Source: Candidatus Arcanibacter lacustris
Lineage (GTDB): Bacteria; Pseudomonadota; Alphaproteobacteria; Rickettsiales; Arcanibacteraceae
Reading direction: 5' to 3'
DNA: 28,050 nt
Assembly: GCA_000970895.1 (NCBI GenBank)
Contig: JYHA01000127.1
Span: forward strand, 1-28,050
The notes under the pieces are model-generated. The model was not told the DNA's origin. It made no database searches and worked only from the letters and a program-made list of their open reading frames with translations. The position numbers and the translations under genes are program-made. Shown in pieces: positions 7,443-16,208 of this stretch; position 1 is the first letter of the stretch, and every line of letters begins with the position of its first letter.

Positions 7443-7684
7443 ATAAGTCTTTGTTGATTAAAAAACTATCATATCGTAGTAACTACAGAGGATGCAAGGA
7501 AACTGATCTATTGCTGGGGCAATTTACCAAAAATCATTTAGCTAAACTAACTGATCGGCAATTAGAAGAATATGATTATTTGCTTAATCAACCAGATTTA
7601 GAGATTTATAATGCATTTATTAATCCAGAATCAGCTCCTGATAATTTGAAGGAACTTAGTATTTGGGAGTTGTTAGTATCATGA
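7439..7684 (+). CDS. sdhE: SdhE/FAD assembly factor (DUF339)
   Basis: Members of this small family help attach FAD covalently to the SdhA subunit of succinate dehydrogenase. The 81-aa protein carries the family signature YRGCKETDLLLG (the RGxxExD/E motif) near residue 17, followed by the typical ITDRQLEEYDYLL-like helix and IYNAFI. Length is typical. The start overlaps the ruvB stop by 4 bp, and its own stop overlaps the next ATG. The family assignment is clear; activity on SdhA is inferred from the family. Confidence 0.93.
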   Translation: MNKSLLIKKLSYRSNYRGCKETDLLLGQFTKNHLAKLTDRQLEEYDYLLNQPDLEIYNAFINPESAPDNLKELSIWELLVS

Positions 7685-8673
7685 TAAGATTATTAATTGC
7701 TTTTGTTTTGCTGCCAACTATAGTATTTGCTGTTAATCCAGAAAAAAAATTAATCATCTATAGTACCAAAAGTTTTGCATGTATTTGGAAAGAAGATAAT
7801 TCTGCTCTTAAAAATCAATTTGAAGAAAAATGCAGTTGTAAAATTGAATTTCATAGTTTTGATGGTGCTAATACTATTATTTCAAGATTGATGATTGAGG
7901 GTGGAAATTCTCCTGCTGATTTAATTATGGGTATAGATAATAATTTTAAGGATAAAATATTAGATTTGAATTTAATTGCTGCTCACCAGATAGATGAATC
8001 TAAATTGTTGTTACCTGTTGCTTGGCATGATTCATATTTTATTCCTTATGATTATGGTTATTTATCTTTTATTTATAATAGTAAGAGCTTTTCTAATCCA
8101 CCAAAGTCATTTAAAGAATTGGCTGCTAATTCCAAGATCAAAATTATTATCCAAGATCCAAGAAGTTCGAGTTTGGGAATGGGTTTAATTGCTTGGATTA
8201 AATTATTATATCAAGATCAGTCAGTTGATTTATGGAAGGCGCTTAAAAATAATATTGTAACAGTTACTAAAAGCTGGAGTGATAGTTATAATTTATTCTC
8301 TAAGGGTGAAGCTGATATGATGCTAAGCTATAGTAGCTCTCCTATTTATAATATAATTCATAAAAATCATGATGATATAAAAGCAGCTCAGTTTGATGAG
8401 GGGCATTTCTTGCAAATAGACTTAATGGCTAAGTTAAAATCATCAAAAAATCAAGAATTAGCAGACTTGTTTATCGATTTTATTTTATCGGCTGATTTTC
8501 AGCAGAAATTAGCTGTAGCTAATTGCATGTATCCAGTTGTTGATACAATATTGCCCAAAGCATATTCAAGCATATTTACTCCGTCTAAAGTTATAATAGC
8601 TCCCGATGAACAAATAAAGAAAGATAGAAATTTGTGGGTGCAGGAATGGCTTGGTAGCTTGATCAATAAATGA
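7681..8673 (+). CDS. thiB: Thiamine ABC transporter, periplasmic binding protein
   Basis: The predicted 330-aa protein captures thiamine or its phosphates in the periplasm for ThiPQ. Residues 1-17 form a signal peptide (MIRLLIAFVLLPTIVFA). The mature part starts with KKLIIYSTKSFACIW and contains SPADLIMGID and the late block EGHFLQIDLMAKLKSSKNQELADLFIDFILS, as in the ThiB/TbpA family. An upstream TTG at 7663 is possible, but ATG 7681 gives a clean signal peptide and an ATGA overlap with sdhE. The related ferric-iron binding proteins are the main alternative. The neighbouring permease and ATPase favour thiamine. Confidence 0.87.
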   Translation: MIRLLIAFVLLPTIVFAVNPEKKLIIYSTKSFACIWKEDNSALKNQFEEKCSCKIEFHSFDGANTIISRLMIEGGNSPADLIMGIDNNFKDKILDLNLIAAHQIDESKLLLPVAWHDSYFIPYDYGYLSFIYNSKSFSNPPKSFKELAANSKIKIIIQDPRSSSLGMGLIAWIKLLYQDQSVDLWKALKNNIVTVTKSWSDSYNLFSKGEADMMLSYSSSPIYNIIHKNHDDIKAAQFDEGHFLQIDLMAKLKSSKNQELADLFIDFILSADFQQKLAVANCMYPVVDTILPKAYSSIFTPSKVIIAPDEQIKKDRNLWVQEWLGSLINK

Positions 8674-10262
8674 GGATTTTTCCTTCGTTATTTGCTGTGT
8701 TATTACTGACTATTATTGTAGTAATAGCGTTTTCATCCTTAATTATAAATTTTAATCAAGATTCGATTTTTAATATTATTTTTGATAATTATCTTTTATA
8801 TGTGGTGAAATTCACTATCAAACAAGCTGCATTATCTACTTTATTTACGATTATTCTGGCTGTGCCTATTGCTCTTACATTGCATCGTAGAAATAATTTT
8901 TTAGGGAGATCTTTACTACTAGATTTTCTTAATTTATCTTTCGTTTTACCTTCTATTACCATTGTTATTGGTATTGTCATCATACATGGTAAAAATGGCT
9001 GGATTAATAATTTTCTTCAGCATTATGTAGGTATATCTTTTGATTATTATTTATATGGTATCTTTGGTATTATCTTAGGACATTTAGCATTTTGTTTGCC
9101 CTTGGCTGTAAGAATATTGTTATATAGTTTATATGCAATACCACAAGAAACTTGGTTTCTTACTAGTCAGTTAAATCTAAGTATTTTAAATAAATTCAGG
9201 ATTATCCAATGGCCTTATTTGAAAGATGTGGCGCTATCTTTAGCTATTTTGATTTTTATGATGTGTTTTACAAGTTTTACTATCATCCTAGCTCTTGGTG
9301 GTGGGCCATCTGTTACTTCGATTGAGGTGGTTATATATCAAGCTTTGAGGCTTGATTTTGATTTCGCAAAGGCGCTAAATCTAGCCCTAATTCAATTTGT
9401 AATATCAATATTTATAATGATATTATGGCAAAAATATAATGTATCTAAGCTTAATTTTTCATCAAATGTTGTTAAATCATATTTCAAAGATTATTCGCAT
9501 GGGGTTTTAATCAAAATATTAGATATAGTTTTGATTGCGATTTTGTTCGTTGTTTCTGTGTTGCCTGTAATTGCTATTATAATAAATGGCCTTAATGATA
9601 GTTTCTTTATAGTGATTAAATCGTTAGAGCTTGCCAGGGCTATGGCGCAGAGTTTGGTTATTGCATTTTTATCGGGAATTCTGGGTTTAATGATGGCTTT
9701 TGCTATAGTTTCTGGTTGTTTTTACGTGCATTATGTTTTAAAAAAACCTACGTTATCAAAATTCTTCATATTATTTGCTAATATTAAATTAATCATCCCT
9801 ATTTTTGTTATTAGCACTGGATTATTTATTTTTTTCAATAAATATCTAATTATAAGTGACATATCATTCTACTTGATTATCTTGCTTAATGCTATTTCTT
9901 CCCTTCCTTTTGTAGTGAGTATTATCCTGCCAGACAGTTTAGGGTTTAGTTTAAAAGAAATTTATTTATGCAATAATCTTGGTATTAAGTCTTTTGATTT
10001 TATTAAAGTGATTTACCTACCAAGACTTGCTAAATCAATATCGCAAGCACTTGCTTTGTCGATTTGTATTTCGCTTGGAGATTTAAGCATTATTGCTTTA
10101 TTTAATACTCATGATTTAATTACCTTGCCTTATTTATTATATAGTAAAATTAGTAATTATAAGTTAGAAGAAGCAGCAGTCATATCTTTAATTATGGTAT
10201 TGCTTAGTTTTATATTGTTCTGGCTAATAGAGAAAATTATTGCTAAAAGGTTGTCATGTTAG
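8670..10262 (+). CDS. thiP: Thiamine ABC transporter, fused permease
   Basis: This 530-aa membrane protein contains two permease halves in one chain, as ThiP does (about 536 aa in E. coli). It is extremely hydrophobic, with about a dozen predicted membrane segments. Each half ends with an EAA-type cytoplasmic loop that contacts the ATPase: about residues 158-186 (PQETWFLTSQLNL, IIQWPYLKD) and 429-457 (CNNLGIKSFDFIKVIYLPRL). FbpB-type iron permeases have the same architecture. Substrate assignment leans on the very ThiQ-like partner. It overlaps thiB by 4 bp and thiQ by 7 bp. Confidence 0.88.
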   Translation: MRIFPSLFAVLLLTIIVVIAFSSLIINFNQDSIFNIIFDNYLLYVVKFTIKQAALSTLFTIILAVPIALTLHRRNNFLGRSLLLDFLNLSFVLPSITIVIGIVIIHGKNGWINNFLQHYVGISFDYYLYGIFGIILGHLAFCLPLAVRILLYSLYAIPQETWFLTSQLNLSILNKFRIIQWPYLKDVALSLAILIFMMCFTSFTIILALGGGPSVTSIEVVIYQALRLDFDFAKALNLALIQFVISIFIMILWQKYNVSKLNFSSNVVKSYFKDYSHGVLIKILDIVLIAILFVVSVLPVIAIIINGLNDSFFIVIKSLELARAMAQSLVIAFLSGILGLMMAFAIVSGCFYVHYVLKKPTLSKFFILFANIKLIIPIFVISTGLFIFFNKYLIISDISFYLIILLNAISSLPFVVSIILPDSLGFSLKEIYLCNNLGIKSFDFIKVIYLPRLAKSISQALALSICISLGDLSIIALFNTHDLITLPYLLYSKISNYKLEEAAVISLIMVLLSFILFWLIEKIIAKRLSC

Positions 10263-10891
10263 TTTTAAAAAATTTATGTTTTAAATATCAAGATGGAATT
10301 GAATATAGATTTAATCTAGAGCTAAAAACTGGCGATTCTTTGGCTGTGATGGGATCAAGTGGGGCTGGAAAAAGTACCTTGCTAAATTTGATTGCGGGAT
10401 TCTTAACCCCATCAAAAGGTGAGATTATTTTCAATAATCAAGATATTGCAAGACTCGCGCCAAATAACCGTCCTATTAACATGTTGTTTCAGGAGCATAA
10501 TTTGTTCCAGCATCTTAATGTTTTTGATAATGTCGCGCTTGGTGTTTCTGCTAATTTAAAAATCAACAAATCTCAAAATGAACGCATAGAACAAGCATTG
10601 ATAAGGGTTGGGCTATCAAGATTTAATAAAAAATTACCACATCAATTGTCGGGCGGGCAGAAACAAAGGGTGGCTCTTGCAAGAACTTTGGTTCGCAATA
10701 AACCAATTCTTCTATTGGATGAGCCTTTTTCGTTTTTAGACTTGGATTTACATCATGAAATGATAGATTTGGTAAAATCTATACAACAAGAACATCAGAT
10801 GATTATGATTATGGTTACGCATAATCCCGAAGACGCATTAAAAATTTGTAATAAGAATTGCGTGATGAAAGATGGTGGTCTTTCCTTGTAA
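10256..10891 (+). CDS. thiQ: Thiamine ABC transporter, ATP-binding protein
   Basis: ThiQ energises thiamine import. The 211-aa product has Walker A GSSGAGKST (33-41), Q-loop Gln79 in MLFQEHNLFQHL, signature LSGGQ (131-135), Walker B ILLLDEP (151-157) and the switch His189. The segments NLIAGFLTP, NRPINMLFQE and LARTLVRNKPILLLDEPFSFLD closely follow E. coli ThiQ. The protein ends soon after the switch His and lacks the C-terminal extension of many importer ATPases. It closes the ruvA-thiQ gene run. Confidence 0.92.
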   Translation: MLVLKNLCFKYQDGIEYRFNLELKTGDSLAVMGSSGAGKSTLLNLIAGFLTPSKGEIIFNNQDIARLAPNNRPINMLFQEHNLFQHLNVFDNVALGVSANLKINKSQNERIEQALIRVGLSRFNKKLPHQLSGGQKQRVALARTLVRNKPILLLDEPFSFLDLDLHHEMIDLVKSIQQEHQMIMIMVTHNPEDALKICNKNCVMKDGGLSL

Positions 10892-10899
10892 AATATTAC

Positions 10900-10927
10900 T
10901 TTACTAATGGAAATTAGCTACTATAAT
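10900..10927 (+). promoter_or_regulatory. Predicted sigma-70 type promoter of gapR
   Basis: A perfect -10 box TATAAT (10922-10927) follows a -35-like TTTACT (10900-10905) at 16 bp spacing. A strong AAGGAG ribosome-binding site at 10948-10953 precedes the ATG at 10960. The promoter lies directly after the thiQ stop, separating gapR transcription from the ruv-thi run. Confidence 0.6.
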
Positions 10928-10959
10928 TTGCTGATAATATTTAAATTAAGGAGTTTTAC

Positions 10960-11214
10960 ATGGGTGTGGCTGGAGTTTCTGGTGATCAATTACGTCAATT
11001 TATCGAGAGAATTGAAAGGCTTGAACAAGAAAAAGCTAATATCATGATTGATATTAAAGAAGTATATGCAGAGGCGGCTTCTACTGGTTTTGATGCAAAA
11101 ATCATGCGTCAAATTATTAGAATTCGTAAAATGGATAAAGAAGAATTAGAAGAACAAGAATCACTTTTAGATTTATATAAAGAAGCTCTTGGCATGACCA
11201 TAGAAGGCGCTTGA
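10960..11214 (+). CDS. gapR: GapR family nucleoid-associated protein (DUF2312)
   Basis: The 84-aa protein is highly charged and largely coiled-coil, with the family blocks QLRQFIERIERLEQEK, DIKEVYAEAASTGFD and IRIRKMDKEELEEQESLLDLY. GapR, described in Caulobacter, binds overtwisted AT-rich DNA ahead of replication forks and transcribing polymerases and is widespread in alphaproteobacteria. The length is typical. It has its own promoter and a strong ribosome-binding site and is followed by a long palindrome before infA. Confidence 0.95.
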   Translation: MGVAGVSGDQLRQFIERIERLEQEKANIMIDIKEVYAEAASTGFDAKIMRQIIRIRKMDKEELEEQESLLDLYKEALGMTIEGA

Positions 11215-11261
11215 TCTAGGGTAAGGTCAATTTTCTACCTAAAATATATTAGATAAAACCC

Positions 11262-11298
11262 ATGTACATATATAGTCTTATGTGCTATATATGTACAT
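11262..11298 (+). terminator. Perfect 14-bp AT-rich palindrome between gapR and infA
   Basis: ATGTACATATATAG (11262-11275) pairs perfectly with CTATATATGTACAT (11285-11298) around a 9-nt loop. No T run follows directly; TTTTTAACTTTT appears only at about 11320. It may be a weak terminator, an mRNA-stabilising hairpin or a protein-binding palindrome. A small GTCT/AGAC hairpin follows at 11302-11312. Confidence 0.5.
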
Positions 11299-11348
11299 AT
11301 TGTCTAATAGACAGCAGACTTTTTAACTTTTAATAAAATTATATTTAC

Positions 11349-11588
11349 ATGACAAAAGAAGAACTTATTGAATTTAATGGCGTAGTGTTTGAATTATTGC
11401 CTAATGCTATGTTTAAAGTCAGACTAGAAAATGGCCACGAAGTGCTTGCTCATACCTCTGGTAAAATGCGTAAAAACCGTATTAGAATATTAGTTGGTGA
11501 TCATGTCACAGTTGAGATGACTCCTTATGATTTAAGCAAAGCGCGTATTAAAATACGTCACAAAACTGCTCCTGCTCCTATTGTTTAA
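11349..11588 (+). CDS. infA: Translation initiation factor IF-1
   Basis: IF-1 occupies the ribosomal A site region of the 30S subunit during initiation. The 79-aa single OB-fold protein shows EFNGVVFELLPNAMFKVRLENGHEVLAHTSGKMRKNRIRILVGDHVTVEMTPYDLSKARI, shown here only as its key blocks GVV, NAMFKV, HTSGKMRKN and GDHV. It is slightly longer than the usual 72 residues because of an added C-terminal HKTAPAPIV. The next gene, maf, begins 11 bp after the stop, so infA, maf and yebC probably form one transcript. Confidence 0.97.
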   Translation: MTKEELIEFNGVVFELLPNAMFKVRLENGHEVLAHTSGKMRKNRIRILVGDHVTVEMTPYDLSKARIKIRHKTAPAPIV

Positions 11589-11598
11589 GTAAATCAAT

Positions 11599-12186
11599 AT
11601 GGATTTGATATTAGCTTCTGCCTCACCTTCTAGGTTAAGTCTTCTTGCCAATATTAAAATCATACCTACTATAATTGATCCTGCTGATATTGATGAGTCC
11701 CCATTAAAGGCTGAATTGCCTAATCATTTGGCTGCAAGGCTCGCAAAGCTCAAAGCTGATAAGGTTAGTCAAAAATATCAAGCAGGTTATGTGATTGGTG
11801 CTGATACCGTAACTGCCCGTGGTAGAAGGATTTTGCCTAAAGCAATTAATGATGATGATGTTTTATATTGTTTGAAGCTATTATCTGGTGCTAGGCACAG
11901 AGTATATACAGGAGTCACAGTAAATTACCTTGCGGAGGGAAAAATCGTAAAATCTTCTAGTAGATTGGTAACTACTATTGTCAAATTTAAAAATTTAGAT
12001 CAATATGAAATTGATGAATATATCGCAAGCAAAGAGGGTATAGATAAAAGTGGTGCAACTAATATCGAAGGATTAGCATCTAAGTTTGTAAGTTTTATCA
12101 ATGGTTCATATAGTAATATTATAGGTCTTCCTTTACATGAAACATATTTGATGTTGAAGGGACTTGGTTTTAATCAAAGAGGTTAA
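11599..12186 (+). CDS. maf: Maf-like nucleotide pyrophosphatase
   Basis: Maf family enzymes hydrolyse non-canonical or selected nucleoside triphosphates to monophosphates. The 195-aa protein begins MDLILASASPSRLSLL, where the common SPRR is SPSR. It has the catalytic VIGADTV block with Asp69, the LSGARHRVYTGV motif and the late GATNIEGLASKFVSFINGSYSNIIGLPL block, all typical. The exact subtype (dTTP/UTP or other) cannot be decided here. It lies 9 bp before yebC and 10 bp after infA. Confidence 0.93.
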   Translation: MDLILASASPSRLSLLANIKIIPTIIDPADIDESPLKAELPNHLAARLAKLKADKVSQKYQAGYVIGADTVTARGRRILPKAINDDDVLYCLKLLSGARHRVYTGVTVNYLAEGKIVKSSSRLVTTIVKFKNLDQYEIDEYIASKEGIDKSGATNIEGLASKFVSFINGSYSNIIGLPLHETYLMLKGLGFNQRG

Positions 12187-12195
12187 GGAAGAAAA

Positions 12196-12948
12196 ATGGC
12201 AGGACATTCCCAGTTTAAAAATATCATGCATCGTAAGAATGCTCAAGATTCCAAAAGAGCAAAATTATTCACCAAATTAGTCAGAGAAATCATCAGTTCT
12301 GTAAGAGCAGGACAAGCTGATCCTAATTTCAACCCTCGTCTTAGAGCTGCAATTTCTGCTGCTCGTGCTAATAATTTACCTAAAGATAGAATTGATAATG
12401 CGATTAAAAAAGGTAGCACAGTAGGAGAGGGCGATAATTACGAAGAAATCAGATATGAGGCTTATGCTCCAGGAGGAGTTGCCTTTATCGTTGAAGCTCT
12501 AACTGATAATAGAAACAGAACAGCATCTGATGTGAGATCTACTTTTACTAAAAGAGGTGGGGCACTTGGTGAGACTGGTAGTGTTAATTTCATGTTTGAA
12601 CGTATTGGTTTGATTGAATATCCAGCAAGCGTTTCTTCTGAGGATGAGATGTTTGAAACAGCGCTTGAAGCTGGTGCTGATTCTTGTGAGTCTGATGAAT
12701 TTTCTCACGTAATTCATTGTAATCCTGATAGTTTTAACGAAGTTAGAGACGTATTGACTAAAAAATTTGGTGATGCGCAAGTATCTCGCCTTTCATGGCT
12801 TGCAAAAGATCATATTGAAATTGACGATATAGAGCGTGCTGAGTCACTGATGAAATTGATCGATACGCTAGAAGATAGCGATGATGTTCAGTTTGTATGT
12901 GGTAATTACCAATTTAGTGATGAAGTGCTCAAAAAACTGGAAGGTTAG
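12196..12948 (+). CDS. yebC: YebC/PmpR family protein (TACO1-like)
   Basis: The 250-aa protein starts with the family hallmark MAGHSQFKNIMHRKNAQDSKRAK and continues with RAANNLPKDRIDNAIKKG-type and YEAYAPGG blocks across the three-domain YebC fold. Family members have been described as transcription regulators and, for TACO1 and some bacterial YebC proteins, as ribosome-associated factors that help translation. The ribosome-binding site GGAAG precedes the ATG. In many alphaproteobacteria yebC is next to ruvC; here the two are about 6.6 kb apart in the same region. Confidence 0.95.
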   Translation: MAGHSQFKNIMHRKNAQDSKRAKLFTKLVREIISSVRAGQADPNFNPRLRAAISAARANNLPKDRIDNAIKKGSTVGEGDNYEEIRYEAYAPGGVAFIVEALTDNRNRTASDVRSTFTKRGGALGETGSVNFMFERIGLIEYPASVSSEDEMFETALEAGADSCESDEFSHVIHCNPDSFNEVRDVLTKKFGDAQVSRLSWLAKDHIEIDDIERAESLMKLIDTLEDSDDVQFVCGNYQFSDEVLKKLEG

Positions 12949-12973
12949 TCTTAAAAGATAAATTATCCGGGGT

Positions 12974-13115
12974 CGTCATCCTATCACAATTTGGCTTTAG
13001 ACAAATTGTGATAGGATCCATAAAGTTGCTAAAGCAAACCGTGCTTTTTTAGATTTAAAATGGATCCTATCGTTTCGATTTGTCTTAAAAAGACAAATCT
13101 CACTCCAGGATGACG
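12974..13115 (+). repeat. Two-armed palindromic element, copy 4 (142 bp)
   Basis: The left arm is a continuous 16-bp hairpin: 12978-12993 pairs with 13002-13017, so stem and borders fuse into one helix between CGTC and CC. The right arm is GGATCCTATCG with a 10-bp stem GATTTGTCTT/AAGACAAATC (13077-13086 with 13090-13099), then CTCCAGGATGACG. It sits between the yebC stop and the recG start and could act as a transcription or mRNA boundary. Confidence 0.88.
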
Positions 13116-13182
13116 AAAGGATAGAGAGTGGGGTTTGAATCTAAGTTAGCTGTTAAAGTTAAACTTTTTAGAGTTTGCAATA

Positions 13183-15255
13183 ATGACCCATAAACTATTA
13201 GAAACCCTATACCAATCTGCAAAAACTCTCACAGGAGTGGGACCGAAGTCCTATGAGGCTCTCCAGAGGATTGGGTGTACAAGAATTATCGATCTAATTT
13301 TCTATCTACCATATAATTTAAATCAATATCAATATATGCCGGATCTCTCCAAGGTTATTACGGGGTCTAATATCGTCACTAAAGTAATACTAGATGATAC
13401 TAACTTTGCTAAGAATTATCATTATAGAAATAGAAGTAATATTTTTAAAATTGCCTGTAGTAATGATACTGGTATGATTTATATTATTTATTTCAACTTC
13501 TTCCCTAAATTCTTAGAAAGCAAAATGGGTGGGGAGGTAATCATCAGAGGTAAGGTAGAAAAATATATGGGGGAGTTAACTATGGCTCACCCGGAGATAT
13601 TATCTGAAGCTAATGCCTTTGCATCAGAGCCTCTTTACCATCTTACTTATGCGCTTGTCAATAAGCAGCTAATAGATATAATTACTAATGCCTTAAAGAC
13701 CTTGCCTAAATTACCTGAATGGCTACCAAAAGATATCATAGAACAATATTCGTTCCCAAGTTTTAATGATGCGATCATAAACTCACATCATCCAAAAGAG
13801 ATCAAAGATTTTGATCCTCAAACCAATATACGAAAAAGATTGGCCTTTGATGAGTTGCTAGCCAACCAACTTGCAATTATGCTGGCGCGTGGCGAAGATG
13901 CGCGCACTAGACCTGGCATTGCTATTGAATATTCTAATATACTTATGGATAAATTATTGGCTAAATTACCATTTGCACTTACTGATTGTCAAAAAAAAGC
14001 CATTGAAGAAATAGCTAAAGATCAAAGATCTAATCTTAAAATGAGAAGATTAATTCAAGGGGATGTGGGAAGTGGTAAAACTATCGTTGCCCTAATTGCC
14101 ATGCTTAATGTGGTATCATGTGGCATGCAAGCATGTATGATGGCTCCGACTGATTTACTTGCCACCCAGCATTATAATTTTATCCAATCAATAGCTGATG
14201 ATCTTGGCATTGGGGTTGCAATAATTACTGGTAAAATCAAGGCAAAGCAACGCAAAATATTGTTAGAACAATTACAAAATAAAGAGATTGATATTGTAAT
14301 TGGCACTCATGCGTTATTTCAAGAAAATGTGGTATTTGCAAATCTCGGATTAATAGTAATAGATGAACAACATCGCTTTGGGGTGGAGCAGCGAACATCT
14401 CTTGCTAATAAAAATCCTCATAGTGATATTTTGATTATGAGTGCTACTCCCATTCCAAGAACCCTAACTATGGCTCTTTATGGTGATATATCTATTTCTG
14501 TGATTAAAGAAAAACCAGCACAAAGACTTCCCATTATTACTTCTGTAATGCCAAATTCTAAAGAAGGGGAACTCACCCAGTCCATGCATAAGATCATCGA
14601 TAAGGGTGAGAAGATTTACTGGATTTGTCCTTTAATTGAGGAAAATACTGATGCTGATTTGGAAAAAAAATCTCTAAAAGCAGCCATCACCAGATATAAT
14701 GAACTAAGAGCAAATTTTGGCGATGTGGTAGGTTTGGTTCATGGCCAAATGGCAAATGATGAAAAAAATCAGGTGATGGAAGATTTTGCATCTGGAAATT
14801 TAAAAATACTCGTGGCAACAACGGTAATTGAAGTGGGAATTGATGTGAAAGATGCTACTCTCATTATCATAGAACATGCAGAGAGATTTGGACTTTCTCA
14901 ACTTCATCAATTACGTGGTAGGGTAGGAAGATCCAACAAACAATCTTATTGTATTTTACTATATCATTATCCCATATCAGAAATAGCTAAAGCTAGATTA
15001 GGCGTGATTAGATCTAGTAATGATGGATTCTATATAGCAGAGGAAGATTTGAAATTACGAGGTGCTGGAGAATTGCTTGGTAAAAAACAAAGTGGGGTTG
15101 CTGATTTTAAATTTGCCGATATTTTTATGCATCAAGAGCTACTTGCTTCTGCTGTAAAATTAGCAAGATTTATTGTCTTAGAAGATCCAAAATTACAACG
15201 CACCGAACATCAGAATTTAAAACTGTTGCTAGGTGCGTTTGGATATCAACATTAA
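13183..15255 (+). CDS. recG: RecG, ATP-dependent DNA helicase
   Basis: RecG remodels stalled forks and branched DNA. The 690-aa length is normal. An N-terminal wedge/OB domain (about 1-190, LTGVGPKSYEALQRIGCTRIIDLIFYLP is its opening, quoted in part as GVGPKS and DLIFYLP) is followed by a superfamily 2 helicase core: Walker A GDVGSGKT (about 293-300), DEQH box (394-397), MSATPIPRTL, and RGRVGR (578-583). The C-terminal block GAGELLGKKQSG is typical of RecG. It is monocistronic between a palindromic element and a convergent minus-strand gene only 5 bp away. Confidence 0.97.
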   Translation: MTHKLLETLYQSAKTLTGVGPKSYEALQRIGCTRIIDLIFYLPYNLNQYQYMPDLSKVITGSNIVTKVILDDTNFAKNYHYRNRSNIFKIACSNDTGMIYIIYFNFFPKFLESKMGGEVIIRGKVEKYMGELTMAHPEILSEANAFASEPLYHLTYALVNKQLIDIITNALKTLPKLPEWLPKDIIEQYSFPSFNDAIINSHHPKEIKDFDPQTNIRKRLAFDELLANQLAIMLARGEDARTRPGIAIEYSNILMDKLLAKLPFALTDCQKKAIEEIAKDQRSNLKMRRLIQGDVGSGKTIVALIAMLNVVSCGMQACMMAPTDLLATQHYNFIQSIADDLGIGVAIITGKIKAKQRKILLEQLQNKEIDIVIGTHALFQENVVFANLGLIVIDEQHRFGVEQRTSLANKNPHSDILIMSATPIPRTLTMALYGDISISVIKEKPAQRLPIITSVMPNSKEGELTQSMHKIIDKGEKIYWICPLIEENTDADLEKKSLKAAITRYNELRANFGDVVGLVHGQMANDEKNQVMEDFASGNLKILVATTVIEVGIDVKDATLIIIEHAERFGLSQLHQLRGRVGRSNKQSYCILLYHYPISEIAKARLGVIRSSNDGFYIAEEDLKLRGAGELLGKKQSGVADFKFADIFMHQELLASAVKLARFIVLEDPKLQRTEHQNLKLLLGAFGYQH

Positions 15256-15260
15256 GTTAT

Positions 15261-16112
15261 TTAGATACTTATTTGGGGGCTTCCTTTTTGTGAGGTTTTT
15301 GCTTCTTTTGCTTGATAGCTAGGGGTTGAAGGTTCTTGTAATGTTGTCACTATTTCTTGAAGTATAGAAACGGAAATTGATGATAAGAATTTTGGTACGC
15401 CCTCCCTCGTTTCTTTTCCAATCTTTTTTATTATAGAAGCCTCAGTTCCTTTTAAAATGGATTGAAAAAAATCTGGCAATTGTTTTGCTAAATCGTTTGT
15501 CATTCCTTTCTTTATTCCAATAGAAGATAAAACCTCCTTAATTAAGGGTTTTTCAAAGCTATCTAAGAGATATTTAGTTCCTACCTTTTTCGCTACCTTT
15601 TTTAATAAATTTAATAAATCTAGTTTTTGTTTTTTGTTTAGTTTTTCAACTTCGATAGTTAGAGCTTCGATAGTAGTGCCAGTATATTTTATAGCTGGAT
15701 TAGAACTTACTTCAAAAGCATATTCAAGAGATTTTTTAACGATATCAACCATTAAGTCTTGCTGATCGGATGATATATTTTGGTTTTTTTTCGATTTTTT
15801 AGACTTTAAATATCCAGATATGATACTAATGGTAGCTCTTGCTAATAATTCTTTAGCAAAATCAGTATGATTTGAACTATCGCTCTTCGTTGATTCTGTT
15901 GTATGTAAATCAACGTTGTAGTTATTTTGTATATAGTCATTAATATAGCAATGAGTTGTTGGTTGGTATGTTAAGAGATTCAAATATGATAATTCTGGTT
16001 GCTGGGTAGTAAATCCCACAAAAGAGCTAGTGGACACTAATCCATAATTATTAGCTCCAGATTGATAAGCTACGGAACCTAGCAATAGAGTTGCTAAAAA
16101 AGATGATTTCAT
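15261..16112 (-). CDS. Exported protein of unknown function (283 aa)
   Basis: I do not recognise a family. Residues 1-20 look like a Sec signal peptide (MKSSFLATLLLGSVAYQSGA). The mature protein starts with a Tyr/Asn/Thr-rich segment (20-75), including a single Cys55. A lysine-rich patch SKKSKKNQN (104-112) follows, then a mostly helical region (115-260) with alternating hydrophobic and Lys/Glu residues, and a polar tail. A GTGAG ribosome-binding site precedes ATG 16112. It lies downstream of the ankyrin gene on the same strand with a 96-bp gap. Being secreted and lineage-restricted, it could be a surface or host-interaction factor, which is inference only. Confidence 0.8.
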   Translation of the reverse strand: MKSSFLATLLLGSVAYQSGANNYGLVSTSSFVGFTTQQPELSYLNLLTYQPTTHCYINDYIQNNYNVDLHTTESTKSDSSNHTDFAKELLARATISIISGYLKSKKSKKNQNISSDQQDLMVDIVKKSLEYAFEVSSNPAIKYTGTTIEALTIEVEKLNKKQKLDLLNLLKKVAKKVGTKYLLDSFEKPLIKEVLSSIGIKKGMTNDLAKQLPDFFQSILKGTEASIIKKIGKETREGVPKFLSSISVSILQEIVTTLQEPSTPSYQAKEAKTSQKGSPQISI

Positions 16113-16208
16113 TATATCTCACTTATAAATTATTAACCAATATACTCAATAAGTATGGCATAAATTAGTTAATAATTTATAAAGCATAGATCTTTTATTC
16201 TCTTTGGA

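Noticed and set aside
7663..7680. Longer ThiB starting at TTG 7663
   Set aside because: It would put polar residues before a clean signal peptide. ATG 7681 has the ATGA overlap seen throughout this operon.
12499..12780. 93-codon minus-strand frame opposite yebC
   Set aside because: Antisense shadow of a well-conserved gene, with no motif or ribosome-binding site.
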